Assembly: GCF_000835495.1 (NCBI RefSeq)
Contig: NW_015622547.1
Span: 434,001 to 498,000, forward strand
Direction: 5' to 3'
DNA from: Cladophialophora immunda
Taxonomy: Eukaryota > Ascomycota > Eurotiomycetes > Chaetothyriales > Herpotrichiellaceae
Length of the DNA: 64,000 nt
Shown here: one piece after another, positions 45,498 to 56,361 of the stretch
Numbering within the stretch: position 1 is the stretch's first letter
How the letters are laid out: each line of letters begins with the position of its first letter
Notes under the pieces: model-generated
The model's database searches: none
Seen by the model: the letters and a program-made list of their open reading frames with translations, nothing else
Told to the model about the DNA's origin: nothing
Made by a program: the position numbers and the translations under genes

Positions 45498-46520
45498 ATG
45501 TCGTCACTTTTCCTTCCCGTCGCTCTTTCTTTCCTCGCCAATTCTGTTCTCGCCGCACCTGCTCCTATGGTGACTGGCACCAACTTACCTCCTAATATCG
45601 CTCAACAGGCAGGTGGTGGCCTCCCAAATCAACCTGGCACTCCTCGTGTCTCCCAATCTGGGTTGGCCAATTTCCAGCTGGCTAACTTCCTGGAGAATCT
45701 GGAGTCGGCCTTCTTCCAAGAGGGACTGGTGAACTTTACACAATGGGGAACTGGGGGACAGACGAACGGTGTGAGCAACATGGTTGTGGTCTCACACATT
45801 GCTGCTCAAGAGGAAGTGCATGTAGCCTCCATTGTGGGTTTGCTACAAGCAAACGGCGCTCAGGACGTCGCTCCATGCGAGTACAATTTCCCCATCACGG
45901 ATGAGACCAGCTTCCTAGCACTGGGGAATATCATCACCACTGTTGGCATCGGCGCTTTGATCGCGCTGGCAGATGGTCTTTCTACGACAGACCCTGGCCT
46001 GGAGGCCACTGTCGCCTCGATTCTTCCTGTGGAGTCCCGACACGACGCCTTTTTCCGCCTCACCGCGAACGAGATCCCGAATCCCACCACATTTGAGACA
46101 AAAATTAGTGCAATTTGGGCTTACAACCTGGCCCTTGACTTTATCGTCGGAAACTCGTGCACCAACCTGCCTTCATCTATCACCTCTCTCCCGGTCTTCC
46201 CTGATCTGGGGATTGTCGGCTATGGTGGACCGTCATTTGCAACCCCCAACGCGCCTGGAAAATTGATCTTCAGGGTCGGCCAGCCATCCATGCTTCCTCA
46301 AGGCTGGAACTCGGGTCCACTTTACATGGCGTGGGTCAACCAAAACAATGTTCCTGCATACACTCCAGTGACCCAGCAGGGCGACGAACTGCATGCGGAT
46401 GTGCAGCCAGGAATGTTTGGGATTGCATTCGCGGCGCTGACAAACCAAAACACGGCGACTAATGTCGATGACTTGACCAAGGCAACGCTGGCGGGACCTT
46501 TGCCAATTCCACTTACTTGA
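45498..46520 (+). CDS. Secreted ferritin-like (rds1-type) protein
   Basis: 340 residues, single exon, start ATG 45498 chosen because it begins a signal peptide (MSSLFLPVALSFLANSVLAA) rather than the upstream in-frame ATG at 45423. The mature part is a ferritin-like four-helix domain of the fungal stress-response protein rds1 family: NFQLANFLENLESAFFQEG, NMVVVSHIAAQEEVHVASI, PVESRHDAFFR, with Glu/His residues spaced as in di-metal helices (ExxH in EEVH and the ESRH pair). Related fungal genes respond to starvation, cAMP or stress and encode secreted or wall proteins; enzymatic activity is not established. The C-terminal third is beta-rich and hydrophobic. Divergent from CBP3 by 1 kb. Confidence 0.88.
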   Translation: MSSLFLPVALSFLANSVLAAPAPMVTGTNLPPNIAQQAGGGLPNQPGTPRVSQSGLANFQLANFLENLESAFFQEGLVNFTQWGTGGQTNGVSNMVVVSHIAAQEEVHVASIVGLLQANGAQDVAPCEYNFPITDETSFLALGNIITTVGIGALIALADGLSTTDPGLEATVASILPVESRHDAFFRLTANEIPNPTTFETKISAIWAYNLALDFIVGNSCTNLPSSITSLPVFPDLGIVGYGGPSFATPNAPGKLIFRVGQPSMLPQGWNSGPLYMAWVNQNNVPAYTPVTQQGDELHADVQPGMFGIAFAALTNQNTATNVDDLTKATLAGPLPIPLT

Positions 46521-47450
46521 GGTTCCCTCTGAGACGTCGGGGTCGGTCGAGGATTTCAATGAGGTTCACGAGGGTGATGGTGGCGCCGAGGAGTTTTGCA
46601 GCGGATAAGAGAATATCGGTTCATGGAAATATCGTGCAGGATGGGCATTGCGGGCTTTGTATGCATTAGCCATGAGGTCGGAATCCATTCACAAGCCTTT
46701 TCCAACACTCAAGTCTCTGTCCGCCCCTTTGATGATCTACCTAACCTGCCTTGTGCCCCGACCTCTTTATAGTGACACTAACTATAATCTTGGAACTGTG
46801 CCTCCACAGGTCGCCCTGGCCCTCCCGATCATGCTGATTATCCTTCGTCCTAAGCAACTAGCGCTCCGGCTTGACCAAAAGTGACTTAAGTAAAGCTGCA
46901 GGCTGATCAAACCAGCAGGCATGATCTACGAGAAGATTGGCGATGGTTGCAGAAGGCGACTCTTCGCGAACAACTTCCTTTGCGACACACATGCAGTGTG
47001 TACGGATGGTGTCATTCTTGGTGCTCGTTTCTTCACCGAGGTGTGAAGCATTCCCAGATCGACTTCAGAATTTCGGCACATGCCGTCCACAAGTTCTTCA
47101 ATCGATACGCCGTAACCTCGTATTCGGCCTGCTAGTCAGGTCTGTTCTCGGCGGCGATCAACACGAGGGCCAAGATGGCGAGTCCTTTCATTTCGTCTCT
47201 TGGATCTTTCTAGCAACAACGTTTATCAGTTCACTGTTATCTCAACAGACTGGCTGACCCAGCGATAGCGGATCATCCAAGAACACCTCTTCCGAAATAT
47301 CCCAATGGTGTTTTCCTCCTCGAATGCGCTGCAACCCGGCTCTTGTCGTTGACATGTGCTGCTAACCTGACCGGGTCCCGTCGGATCATGCCGATTTATC
47401 ACCGTTGCAGGCATGCGACGTCTAGTAATCTCTTTCGATGACATTTGATC
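46521..47450. other. Intergenic, nothing recognised
   Basis: 930 bp upstream of the next forward gene. Frames up to 106 codons have no protein character. Confidence 0.45.
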
Positions 47451-48854
47451 ATGCCAGAACTCGTCTTCATCGACGTCCAAGACACATCTGGGCACAACCA
47501 AAACATAGTCAGGCGTCATGTTGCCATGGGGATTCACCAGAAAAAGCGTTTAACCGACGTTTTCCGCCACCAGAATCATTCAGCTCTCCGAAAACCACTG
47601 GTCCTACGACCGCAAAGGAAGCAACCGCAAGTTGAAGAGGAGGAGACTGCAGGGGCTGTATTGCCAACGCAAAATGTCGGCCCTTTTACTCGCCCCTGCC
47701 GGCCGCAAGCACGACGAAACACTCACACGCGGGATCCTAAGACGGCGTTGATGTTTCGGTGGAGAGCAGGAGGACCGACAGCTCTCAAGCCTCCAAGTGA
47801 TGATCTGAAGATCGAGCATGTTCTGAGCGAGTCATTCAATTGGATGATGGGACAATATGCCTCATCGTGGTCCTCGCTTGTCCAGCGTGATCCAACAGTC
47901 TTTGACCTCAATGGCGAAGTGGAGATCTTCAGAGAGGCTTTCTACGTTGTGACGGACCTCTTGGAGCTCAGAAAGACGGACGCTGCGTTTGCGGTTCTCA
48001 GACATACTTTGGATGCCATTCCGCCGATCCTTCGGAATCCTCACCCCGAACTGTTGTTCACTCTCGTTGAACTTGCGTATGGAATCAACATGGTCCATGC
48101 CTCAGATCTCCATACCAAGATCAGGCCGCATGTGGCTGATCTCGCATCCACGATTTTAGGCACCAAGCACCCCCTCACGATCCTGCTAAAGTCCGAATTC
48201 GATCCTTCCTTGAAGACTCACGTCACCGAGCTTGTGTTCAAATGCATTATCGATGCACTGTCGAAAACCTTTGGGCATGATGCATATCAGACATTGGTCC
48301 AGCAGATGGGCCGCTCACAGTTTTATTCGCGCACGGGTCGAGCCGAAGAAGGCCAACAGTTGATTGCTGATATTCAAAATCTATGGATGCAACAGTACGG
48401 GGCTAATTCGGCGCTTGCAAGGCTGGCAGAGCTCGAGCTGTGCCTGATGCGGCTGGAGGGATCCCGCTCGCCAGGACTGGGATCTCATCTAGGTTCAGCG
48501 CTCGAGGCGGAGGCCAACAACGCCATGCTGAGGATCGAAGTCATGGCTGGAATCTACTCAAACAAGTTTACGGACAGGCCGTCGCATCATGCCAACGTGG
48601 AAACCCAATCCCCCGCGACAATGGCCCTTGCGCAATGGTTCCTTCAGAATAAACGCTACTCCTTTGCATTACATTGCTACCAGCGCGCAAAGCGACTCAC
48701 GGAGGACAGTGACTGCACTTCGAACAGACCTCTAGCGGATCTTATCACCGATACGACAGAAAATGCGCTGCGCGACTTGTTTTGGCAGCCCAACACTTTG
48801 TTGATACTTCCATCCCAAGCTTCAGTGCAAGAGAACGTGTTGGCAGTCTCATAG
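47451..48854 (+). CDS. Uncharacterised fungal protein, transcription-factor-like without zinc cluster
   Basis: 467 residues from ATG 47451 (the frame opens with TTG at 47445), no intron. The N-terminus, FVFID-type start (MPELVFIDVQD) with IVRRHVAMGIHQKKR, resembles the conserved head of many fungal-specific TF-like proteins that lack a Zn2Cys6 domain; this comparison is from memory and soft. The rest is alpha-helical and TPR-like in feel (FREAFYVVTDLLELRKTD, LLFTLVELAYGINMVH, ALAQWFLQNKRYSFALHCYQ). A basic linker (RPQRKQPQVEEEE) lies at about 58-70. No signal or membrane segment. Function unknown. Confidence 0.75.
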   Translation: MPELVFIDVQDTSGHNQNIVRRHVAMGIHQKKRLTDVFRHQNHSALRKPLVLRPQRKQPQVEEEETAGAVLPTQNVGPFTRPCRPQARRNTHTRDPKTALMFRWRAGGPTALKPPSDDLKIEHVLSESFNWMMGQYASSWSSLVQRDPTVFDLNGEVEIFREAFYVVTDLLELRKTDAAFAVLRHTLDAIPPILRNPHPELLFTLVELAYGINMVHASDLHTKIRPHVADLASTILGTKHPLTILLKSEFDPSLKTHVTELVFKCIIDALSKTFGHDAYQTLVQQMGRSQFYSRTGRAEEGQQLIADIQNLWMQQYGANSALARLAELELCLMRLEGSRSPGLGSHLGSALEAEANNAMLRIEVMAGIYSNKFTDRPSHHANVETQSPATMALAQWFLQNKRYSFALHCYQRAKRLTEDSDCTSNRPLADLITDTTENALRDLFWQPNTLLILPSQASVQENVLAVS

Positions 48855-50157
48855 GTTCGTCGCCCCGGCAGCTTCTTGAAACAGGCAACTGGCACTTAAC
48901 CCTCTCCCGCGCTACTGGAGCTATCACAGGGTGACGGTCAACTATTCTGTCAAGGCGGTACGCAAGTGCAATACCCCTCGTGACAGTAGCGACGGCGAGT
49001 TCCGAGTGCGGCCGCCATGAAATGTTCGGAAAGCTGGACAACAGGTCGTTCTTTATCTGAGCACCTTGTTGTGGCATCGTCGACACAGCCTTCTGCCACT
49101 CTGCTTCAGCATCTGAGCCGGTGCCGAAATTAATCCCTTACCCTTCCGTTGCGATTTATCATGTGTACAGAAAAACATCATAGAAGATCGAACGTCGTAC
49201 CGTCGAGCTCGTGATGTGTCAAACTCACTCACAGGGGGGTAGCTGCATGGGCCGTGTCCCTGCAGCAGCACCCTTCGCTTCTGGTGGCACGAATCTGGGA
49301 AGATAGTTTCGGTCAAGTTCGCTCAAAGCCGGCGATCTATGCAGTATGCATAGCTGCATGCCGTGTGGTTACTAGGTCGTCTCCTACGCAGCCAACATCC
49401 TTCACACTTCTCAGCATTTCTCAATGTGCCCAGCATTTGAGGCAGACAAAGTCGTGAAGAGGTCCAGAATGCGTGTTTACTCAGAAGCTTTTCTTGGTGT
49501 CTATCACAACGTCGTCCTATATCGGTCCGAGGAGAAAGTGTACAACATCTGCCCGATGCCAGGCACCGCTGCAAGCTATCCGCGTCCTCATGCACCTCTC
49601 CGATACCAAAAAGATAGCATCCACAAGTGATGCGGTTAAACATCCAATTCTGTCCGTCGACGATCAGTTCCATGTCGCTGGATGGCAATTCTGGCGACTC
49701 CACGATAATACCAATTTCAACTTCAAATCTGTGCTTGATGGATTCCCAGTTGATATAACCAAAATACTTCTGACGGTATAATGCAGCCGCTTCCGCTACG
49801 GTTTTACCGCTCGAAACACGAGTCTTTCTTCGTCCTTGAGCTTGAGCATGAAGCAAGTCGCCATCATGAATATGACAGAAACAACGAGTGGACATTTTGG
49901 AATATATTTGCTCCACTTGCGGACAGGAACTTCCACGCGAGATTGCGCATGACAGTCGCCGAATCTTCCATCATATTATGAGCCTTCGCAAAGGTGCTTA
50001 TGGCGGAAACTCAATGCGGCGACGAAACTCCATGCACCGTCTCGAAGAATCTTCCAGGAGCTCGATCCTGCGAGCAATATAAAGTTGTCTGTCGAAAGCA
50101 CATTCATCTTTCCTAGAAGACACCTTTAGGTCTGGACTATTGAGGTTTCTGTACACA
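48855..50157. other. Intergenic with doubtful frames
   Basis: 1.3 kb. It contains the doubtful reverse frame listed separately and overlapping forward frames (for example 49473-49781) that look no better or worse. No RNA gene or repeat seen. Confidence 0.35.
49323..49916 (-). CDS. Doubtful open frame, possible orphan gene
   Basis: A 197-codon reverse frame with a fairly protein-like middle (GYINWESIKHRFEVEIGII and SDMELIVDGQNW) but an irregular Cys/Arg-rich end. No domain, no signal peptide and no splice pattern I can defend. The opposite strand holds a 102-codon frame of similar quality. Reported only so that the 1.3-kb gap is described. Confidence 0.22.
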   Translation of the reverse strand: MEQIYSKMSTRCFCHIHDGDLLHAQAQGRRKTRVSSGKTVAEAAALYRQKYFGYINWESIKHRFEVEIGIIVESPELPSSDMELIVDGQNWMFNRITCGCYLFGIGEVHEDADSLQRCLASGRCCTLSPRTDIGRRCDRHQEKLLSKHAFWTSSRLCLPQMLGTLRNAEKCEGCWLRRRRPSNHTACSYAYCIDRRL

Positions 50158-52150
50158 ATGACGAGCGTTCTAGTCACTCTTTTAATCAGCCTTGCAGGCT
50201 TTGTGCTGATATCTGCAGAGCAGCGTCCAGGTGTGTTCCCTTTGACATCCAACTCCCCATCATCTGATTGCTGACAGAGACTAAGTCGTGCATAACCGAC
50301 TTGTCCGTCGTTGTGACAATGAAACCCAGCCGTGGTTTTATGGGAACGACACCGATGCCCCGTCGCCTTGGGGAGTTGAGCATTCTGGAACAGGGCAGTC
50401 TCAGCCTACGGGCTATCCATCTCACGGACCTTGTGGAGGTGAATTCGGTGGTTTCCCATGTCCTTCCTCAGGATCAGGGATCGTTCCAAGTGCGACTTCT
50501 GCCAGCGACAGCAGTTCTCGGAGCTTCAGGATCAGTCCAGAGCAGAGTACATTTGCTACAACACCGCCTTTCTCAAATGAGCCGGCAATTTCAGCCATCA
50601 GTGGGATACCAAGCTCTTCAACAAGCTCGTGGTCCGGTAACGTGACATCTACTACCGGCAATACTGCATTTACACCAACAAATTCTTTGGTCAGCAATGT
50701 AACAATCACTTCAGGTGATAGTACTCTTCCGGCTCCTTCCTCCCAATCGAGCACTTCTATATCAAATGGAACAATCACGTCAGGGCCCAACATCTCCTCA
50801 ACAACCACCACAACGCTTCGGTCCACCACAACGATTTGGTCCCTCCCTCCCTTCAATTTCTCTTGTTCATATCTATCAGGCTCAAGCTGTGGCCCACGCA
50901 ACGGCACATACTCGGTGTGGGCCACAGGAAGTCCTACAGATAGTCCACTGTGGACCAATGTTTCCTCATCAGCTTGGGGATATACCTCACCAGTTGAGAC
51001 AGCCACCTGGTTTGAAGGCGATAGCACTGTGATCACTGTCACTATGGAGGCTACTCCAGCGCCAATTACACCGTCCCCAATAACTCCACCACCCGAGGAG
51101 ATCACACTGACAGCCACTGTTACGGGGAGACATAATCATACCTCGTCTGCAACTTCCGGCCAGGCCACGACAGGCCTGAGTGGCACAGGCTCGGAGAGCA
51201 GTTCAACATGGCCCACAGAGTCTGCAGCCATCACCATGACAATTGTGATAGGCAATAATACGACGAGCATTGTTTCGACAAGCCAGCCATTGGTCTCTAC
51301 GACATCATCTTCCAACTCGTCTATCATCTCGGCGATATCAAATTCAGCATCCACAGATAACTCGGAATCCCAAGCGATGCCTCCTACGGACTCAGTGTCA
51401 CCTACATCCTCACTCGTGACATCGTCGGCTGGTAATGCAACATGGACGCCAACCTCTTCCGTTTTGCCAGTGCCCTCATCTGCTCTTAATGCAACGGCAT
51501 CTAGCACCGACATGTCGCCGAGCAACTCAACTGCAACGGGGTTATCTAACACAACCACAACGTCAGCTATTAGCGGCAACTCGGGTCTTCCACCAGCGAG
51601 TATAACCTCATCGCCGTACTGGACCAATGCAACAAGCAGCGCGCCGTGTTCCCTGACCCCTTCATATCTATGGAGGGACTGGAACTGGACCACGCCGTCG
51701 GCATCGACCTATCGTGACAATTCAAACACCGCGAACAGTACCCCCACGTCGACTGGAAGCCCAGGAAGCACGTCTCAGCCGACCGCGCTCGCCCCTTCTA
51801 ACGCCACCAGTGAGGCGTCACCTGCTTCCTCGACAGAAGCGTCGCCCACAGGTGATAACTCCACCGTGGCCTCCCCTGGCTCCCCCCCGGACATACCTAC
51901 AGCCATCCCTCCATCGCCCGACCAGCAGACCAATGGCACGGCAACCCCGACCACAGGCGATTGGTTTGCAATGAGCACCCTCGGCGACGGGAATGTTCTG
52001 ACGACGTTCGTCACGCACTTTGGTCCCGCGCTGTCTGCCTCGGACTCGAGCTTCGACGCCGCCGCTGTGAGTCCTTCATCGCGGGTGGGGCATCGTGTTG
52101 TCATCCCGCCAAAGAGGAAGGCTGCCTGGGCGGATATGGAGGATGCCTGA
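50158..52150 (+). CDS. Secreted Ser/Thr-rich mucin-like surface protein
   Basis: 645 residues in two exons: 50158-50230 and 50286-52150 (55-bp intron, GTGTGT...CTAAG). The first exon supplies a signal peptide (MTSVLVTLLISLAGFVLISA), and the splice leads into VVHNRLVRRCDNETQPWFYG. Most of the protein is Ser/Thr/Pro with many N-glycosylation sequons (NTT, NST, NAT, NGT) in low-complexity runs, and two Cys/Trp-containing islands (SCSYLSGSSCGPRNGTYSVW and SSAPCSLTPSYLWRDWNW). The C-terminus is not a GPI signal; it ends in a basic stretch, VVIPPKRKAAWADMEDA. Likely a heavily glycosylated wall or secreted protein, possibly an adhesin. Function inferred from composition only. Confidence 0.75.
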
Positions 52151-52861
52151 TGATCATGTTTTCCTCGCAAGACAGACATCGAGAATCCCGGCGAGGTCGG
52201 CAATAGTAATGTTACCCATTATTACGAGGAGGACGCATCTAGCGCCCCAGTCTCGTGGGAGGACAGTTTTGGAGAAGGCATAGTGTAATATCATGACCAG
52301 ATACTTTGGGCCAAATTTAATCATCCTCATTGTTTGAGAACAGGATCTGTTCAAGGCTGCCTTCTAAGTTGTGCAGATTGCTGCACAATGGCGCCAGTCT
52401 GACCTTCCCCCTCCCCTCCCTGGGCGGTAGCTTGATGTATCTCATGTCAATGGCTAGGATCAACCGCCTGCCCTGGCTGTTCCGCCGTGAATCATTTGAT
52501 TCTTTGGCACCATTATCACTGCGGGCTGTAGCTGTTGGCTTCTGCTTGGAACATGCTCTGTGAACGTCTCTTTCCAACACATGTGTTTCCTGCCTGTGCA
52601 GAAAGGCTCGCGGCCTCATCATTTCGTGCTATCAGTAGCCAATTTGGGTATGAAGACTGGATTTTAGGCCTAGTATTGTGTACGGTAGTATGGTCCGAGA
52701 CTAGGCTCTTCTCAGGAATGTGCTCGTTTGAACAGTGAAGTGGGCGTTGAACTTTGGCCTTGGCATCTATGGATGAGGCTGTTGATGCACGATGATATTT
52801 CTGCCGCACCTAAAGGGTTTGTTCCGGTATGGATAGCAACAGCGCGCTATCGATCTCCCTT
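52151..52861. other. Convergent intergenic region, nothing recognised
   Basis: 711 bp between the 3' ends of the mucin-like gene and the BTP gene. Only chance frames. Confidence 0.45.
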
Positions 52862-53688
52862 TCATTCAGATTCAATCGGGGTGAGCGGTGCACTGCTAAT
52901 GCCAGATGTCGCTGGGGTCGCACCCTCTTCTTGTCCAGGGCGCAGGCTGGAGTAGGTTCGTGTGCTGGCCAAGGCCTGTTGTGCCCATTCTGCAATCGAA
53001 GCTGCAGGGCCGCCCACGATTGATACCGCTTGTAATTCTGTATCCTTGCCGAGAACGGTGCCTTGGTAGCGGACGGCTTCGCCGGTTTTGCTGTGACGCT
53101 TCTTCAACGCTGCCCGGCGCGAACGACAATGTCAGTTCACATTTCTGTCACTCACACGCGACTTTCCAGATTTTGCGAGCAAACTCTGCAAAATTCAAAA
53201 CAATCGTTCAACAAAAGTTGAGAATTGAACTTACCAGACAGATAATCTTCCTGCTCATCCAAGGCTGCCGCAATCTCCTCCACGTTCACATCGTCGCCAA
53301 AGCCCGCAATCCTCCGGATCTCCTTGTTGACTGGCCCATACGCCCAGTTCACGAAGGCCTCGACGCCTCGTAAATCCTCGAACGGCACCCACACTCCCTC
53401 CACAACCTCCACATCCCCTCTCAAGCTCTCCTCCACCGTATTCATCTGCGGCGCCAACGCCCCGGCCTGGGTCAGCGCAAGTCTCACATCCTGGATAGTC
53501 GGCACGAAAGTGTTGTGCGTATTGAACGCGTTTTGGGCGGTCGAAGACGCCAGTAAGAGAAGATAGCGGGCTGCAAGATCCGTGACGGTATCGATTACAA
53601 CTGGCCGCGCGGAGCTGAAGCCAGCGGCGCGAAGGATTTGAAGAACTGCCGGGCGTAAAAGCGCGGTGTGAAGGTCGGCTGAAGTCAT
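52862..53688 (-). CDS. BTP (bromodomain-associated) histone-fold protein, TFIID/SAGA subunit-like
   Basis: 243 residues in three exons: 53688-53235, 53185-53156 (30 nt) and 53109-52862. The N-terminal 90 residues are a BTP histone fold as found in TAF3, TAF8 and SPT7: LHTALLRPAVLQILRAAGFS, VIDTVTDLAARYLLLLASS, and FVPTIQDVRLALTQAGAL. After an acidic middle (DDVNVEEIAAALDEQEDYL) the small exon gives EFARKIWKVA and the last exon KKRHSKTGEAVRYQGTVLG and SIVGGPAASIAEWAQ. Start 53688 (MTSADLH) is preferred to the upstream in-frame ATG at 53733. It is head to head with TAF7, 99 bp between start codons, which supports a TFIID role. Which TAF it is cannot be fixed: TAF3 and TAF8 are both possible. 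Confidence 0.85.
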
Positions 53689-53787
53689 TGTGACTGCCCT
53701 ACTCGACGCGTTTCTGCTCAAAACATAGAACAAAAGTTTTTTCGTGGGTCAACCAGATTCCACAAAAGAGAGAGTGAGATAGTCAAG
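53689..53787. promoter_or_regulatory. Bidirectional promoter of two TFIID-type genes
   Basis: Only 99 bp separates the start codons of the BTP gene and TAF7, so both promoters and 5' leaders must overlap. It contains an A/T-rich patch with a poly-T tract (AAAAGTTTTTTCG) and a purine-rich AAAAGAGAGAGTGAGAT stretch next to the TAF7 start. Confidence 0.6.
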
Positions 53788-56361
53788 ATGGCTAGGCCAT
53801 CGCGAGAGAAGGCAAATCCAGCGCCAGTCGGTGATCCAGCTCTTCGTGCTTATCCAAATCCCGTTCCAAACCCGCTGGTGCGTTGGGTGAAGTGCAAAAA
53901 GCTGGAGCACTACCGACTGCCTGAGTCACCATCAGCCTCCTATGTGCGACTGGGGCTCAGGCCTGAGTTGCTGCTGCGATGGCCGGTAACGTTGAATGAC
54001 GCCGTTCGATACAACAACCCGTTTGTCAAGAAGGAAGAGGCTACGAATGCAGAACTCCAAGATGGTGCGGAAGAGAATTCGTTGGATTCAAATGACATGC
54101 CACGTTCTGGGGCTGGCGGCAATGATCCTGCACTGCCGACAGCGCCTCACCAGCCAGGCTCCCCCGGCCGCCCAGGCTCGCTAGGCACCTGCATCCAGGG
54201 CTTCGCCAATAACGACACCACCTTCCAGCAGGCCGCGGCGGCTGGCGACCGGATCGCCACACCCCCACTATCAACACAGGCGCCTGACGGGGCGCTTGCC
54301 CCCAATGACGAGCTCCCCATCACCGCCAAACAGGCGCCGAAGCATGGCCAGAGCAAAGCCGCCGTGGCGTCCAAGTGTGCCCCAGTCAAGCCCAGAATCC
54401 GGCTGCATAGTCCAGCTCATCGGCAGCAACCTCAAGCCAGATCCATCCTCAAACCACATCCATCTTCCGGCATCAGAAAGAGCCATCCCAAACCATCCCC
54501 TACGAAAGGCAGACACAAGTCCGTCACTGTCAAACTAGAGCCCGAAGTCCAGCACTTCCTCGACGATTCTCCTGTCGCCTGTAATTCCAACGAGGAGAAT
54601 GAACCTACCTCGCCTTCCTGCGACAGTTACTCTGTAGCCCACGACGACAGCGACGAGGCCGAATTCGAGATGTCCGACGCGCCTCTTCCACCCCCTGACA
54701 AGGCAAAGCGCCCATCCCTGAAACTCAAGTTCCCCAGCAAGCCTGCAGTCTCTCAAGCTGGAGGAATACAACCTGCACCGGTGCAGACCCCGGCGCCTCA
54801 GAGTGCAGTAAGGACGCCGTCCATCAAGCTCAAACTCCCAGGCACAACCACCCCTCGGACAGGCCCTGAAGAGGCGCAAAACCCAAAGAGAAAGAAGAAG
54901 GACACAGATACCGCCGCCGCAACTCCGGGGTCGTCCTCCAAGAAACGCAAACGTGAATCACGCGCGGGCGAGGAAGATGATGAAGGCAATCGGCCAGCAC
55001 CAGCACCCCCAAAGCCTGCCGCATTTCGAAAACTCACGTTCAAGAAATCATCCCAGCCTACCCCTGCGTCCGCACCCAAGCCCTCAGGGACAGCACACCT
55101 GGCTTTCAAAATCAAGGGCAAGATCCCCAAGCGCCCGTTGGGCGTGGGCTACGACTCGGAACTCGAGAGCGAATATCAGAACGATAAGGGTGAGACGCTT
55201 GTTGGTCGCGAAGCCGATCCAGTCATACACGAAGGCTTTGTTCTTCGAATGCAACCTGGAGAGGATTGTGATTACTTGAGAAAAGTGATCGAGGATGGGA
55301 CAGCCGGTCAGGTCCTGACGAGAGGTGCACACGTCAACCTAAGGATGCTCGATACGCTAGGCAGGAGAGGTATTCTACAGATCAAGGACCACAAGTACGC
55401 TACCTCACTGGTCGATCTCCCATGCATCGTTGAAGGAATGAAATCCTGGGACAAGAAAGGGTGGATCAAGAGTATAGACATCTGCCAGATGCTCTTGGTG
55501 CTTGGCCGCTGTAACAACGAGGAGGAAGCCAGGAATTATCCCCTACCCGAAGATGTTGACCCCAAGACCTATCAGTACGCTCATGGCCTCACTGCCCCTA
55601 TGAAATGGGTACGCAAGAGACGATTTGCAAGAACAAAACGAGCGCGTGTGGATGATATCGAAGCGGTTGAAAGGAGGGTTCATGCTCTCCTCGAGGCGGA
55701 CAAGGCAGCCCTGAGCTCCAAATATCAACTTCTGGACCATGATCCGCGTCTCGACGAACAAGGATACAGCACCGAACTGGAAGAAGACGAAGATGCTGAG
55801 GGTGAACCAGAGGATTATTTCGACATACCACCCGGTGTGCATGGTTCCATTGTTGAAACACCGATGCTCACCGAGACTCCTGTGCAGGAAGAGGTCGGCC
55901 AAGAGGATCTCGATGCACTAGAGCGTATGTTCTTCGACGAGGATGCTGCACCTGCCACAGACACAGCCGCACAAGCTCGAAGTACCTTACATCCTCCAGA
56001 AGTGGGCGACTCGTCTTTCGCAGTAACAAGCACATCAGCCTCTCCTTCGATGACTGCTGCACACACCCCCGTTTCCGCAGAAGCGGCGGAAGCTTCTTCA
56101 GACGAGGATGAAGACGAGGATGGTGGGGATGAGGATGAAGACCGTGACGATGCCGAAAAGGAAGGTGACGAAAACAAACGACAGGTCATGGAGAGAATCG
56201 AGGATATGCAGAACAAGATTGCGGAGCAGAGAGAGCTGCTTAAGCAGACGACGAATGCCATCTTGAAGAAGAAATTGGCGAGAAAGATTCAAGATCTGGA
56301 GGACGATGTTGCCATGATGAGGAAGAATGCCGGATTGGGTGGGGATGACGATGAGGACTGA
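53788..56361 (+). CDS. taf7: TFIID subunit TAF7 (TAFII55 domain)
   Basis: 857 residues, no intron. The TAFII55 N-terminal domain lies at about 451-615: GYDSELESEYQND, EGFVLRMQPGEDCDYLRKVI, RRGILQIKDHKYATSLVDLP, CIVEGMKSWDKKGWIKSIDI and GLTAPMKWVRKRRFARTK. Unusually, it is preceded by about 450 residues of Pro/Ser/Lys-rich, low-complexity sequence with basic patches (SSKKRKRESR) and a short ordered-looking N-terminus (PNPLVRWVKCKKLEHYRLPE). After the domain come an acidic region (SSDEDEDEDGGDEDEDRDD) and a C-terminal coiled coil (about 790-850: MERIEDMQNKIAEQRELLK). TAF7 binds TAF1 and restrains its acetyltransferase in TFIID. Long N-terminal extensions occur in filamentous fungi; its role here is unknown. 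Confidence 0.93.
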   Translation: MARPSREKANPAPVGDPALRAYPNPVPNPLVRWVKCKKLEHYRLPESPSASYVRLGLRPELLLRWPVTLNDAVRYNNPFVKKEEATNAELQDGAEENSLDSNDMPRSGAGGNDPALPTAPHQPGSPGRPGSLGTCIQGFANNDTTFQQAAAAGDRIATPPLSTQAPDGALAPNDELPITAKQAPKHGQSKAAVASKCAPVKPRIRLHSPAHRQQPQARSILKPHPSSGIRKSHPKPSPTKGRHKSVTVKLEPEVQHFLDDSPVACNSNEENEPTSPSCDSYSVAHDDSDEAEFEMSDAPLPPPDKAKRPSLKLKFPSKPAVSQAGGIQPAPVQTPAPQSAVRTPSIKLKLPGTTTPRTGPEEAQNPKRKKKDTDTAAATPGSSSKKRKRESRAGEEDDEGNRPAPAPPKPAAFRKLTFKKSSQPTPASAPKPSGTAHLAFKIKGKIPKRPLGVGYDSELESEYQNDKGETLVGREADPVIHEGFVLRMQPGEDCDYLRKVIEDGTAGQVLTRGAHVNLRMLDTLGRRGILQIKDHKYATSLVDLPCIVEGMKSWDKKGWIKSIDICQMLLVLGRCNNEEEARNYPLPEDVDPKTYQYAHGLTAPMKWVRKRRFARTKRARVDDIEAVERRVHALLEADKAALSSKYQLLDHDPRLDEQGYSTELEEDEDAEGEPEDYFDIPPGVHGSIVETPMLTETPVQEEVGQEDLDALERMFFDEDAAPATDTAAQARSTLHPPEVGDSSFAVTSTSASPSMTAAHTPVSAEAAEASSDEDEDEDGGDEDEDRDDAEKEGDENKRQVMERIEDMQNKIAEQRELLKQTTNAILKKKLARKIQDLEDDVAMMRKNAGLGGDDDED

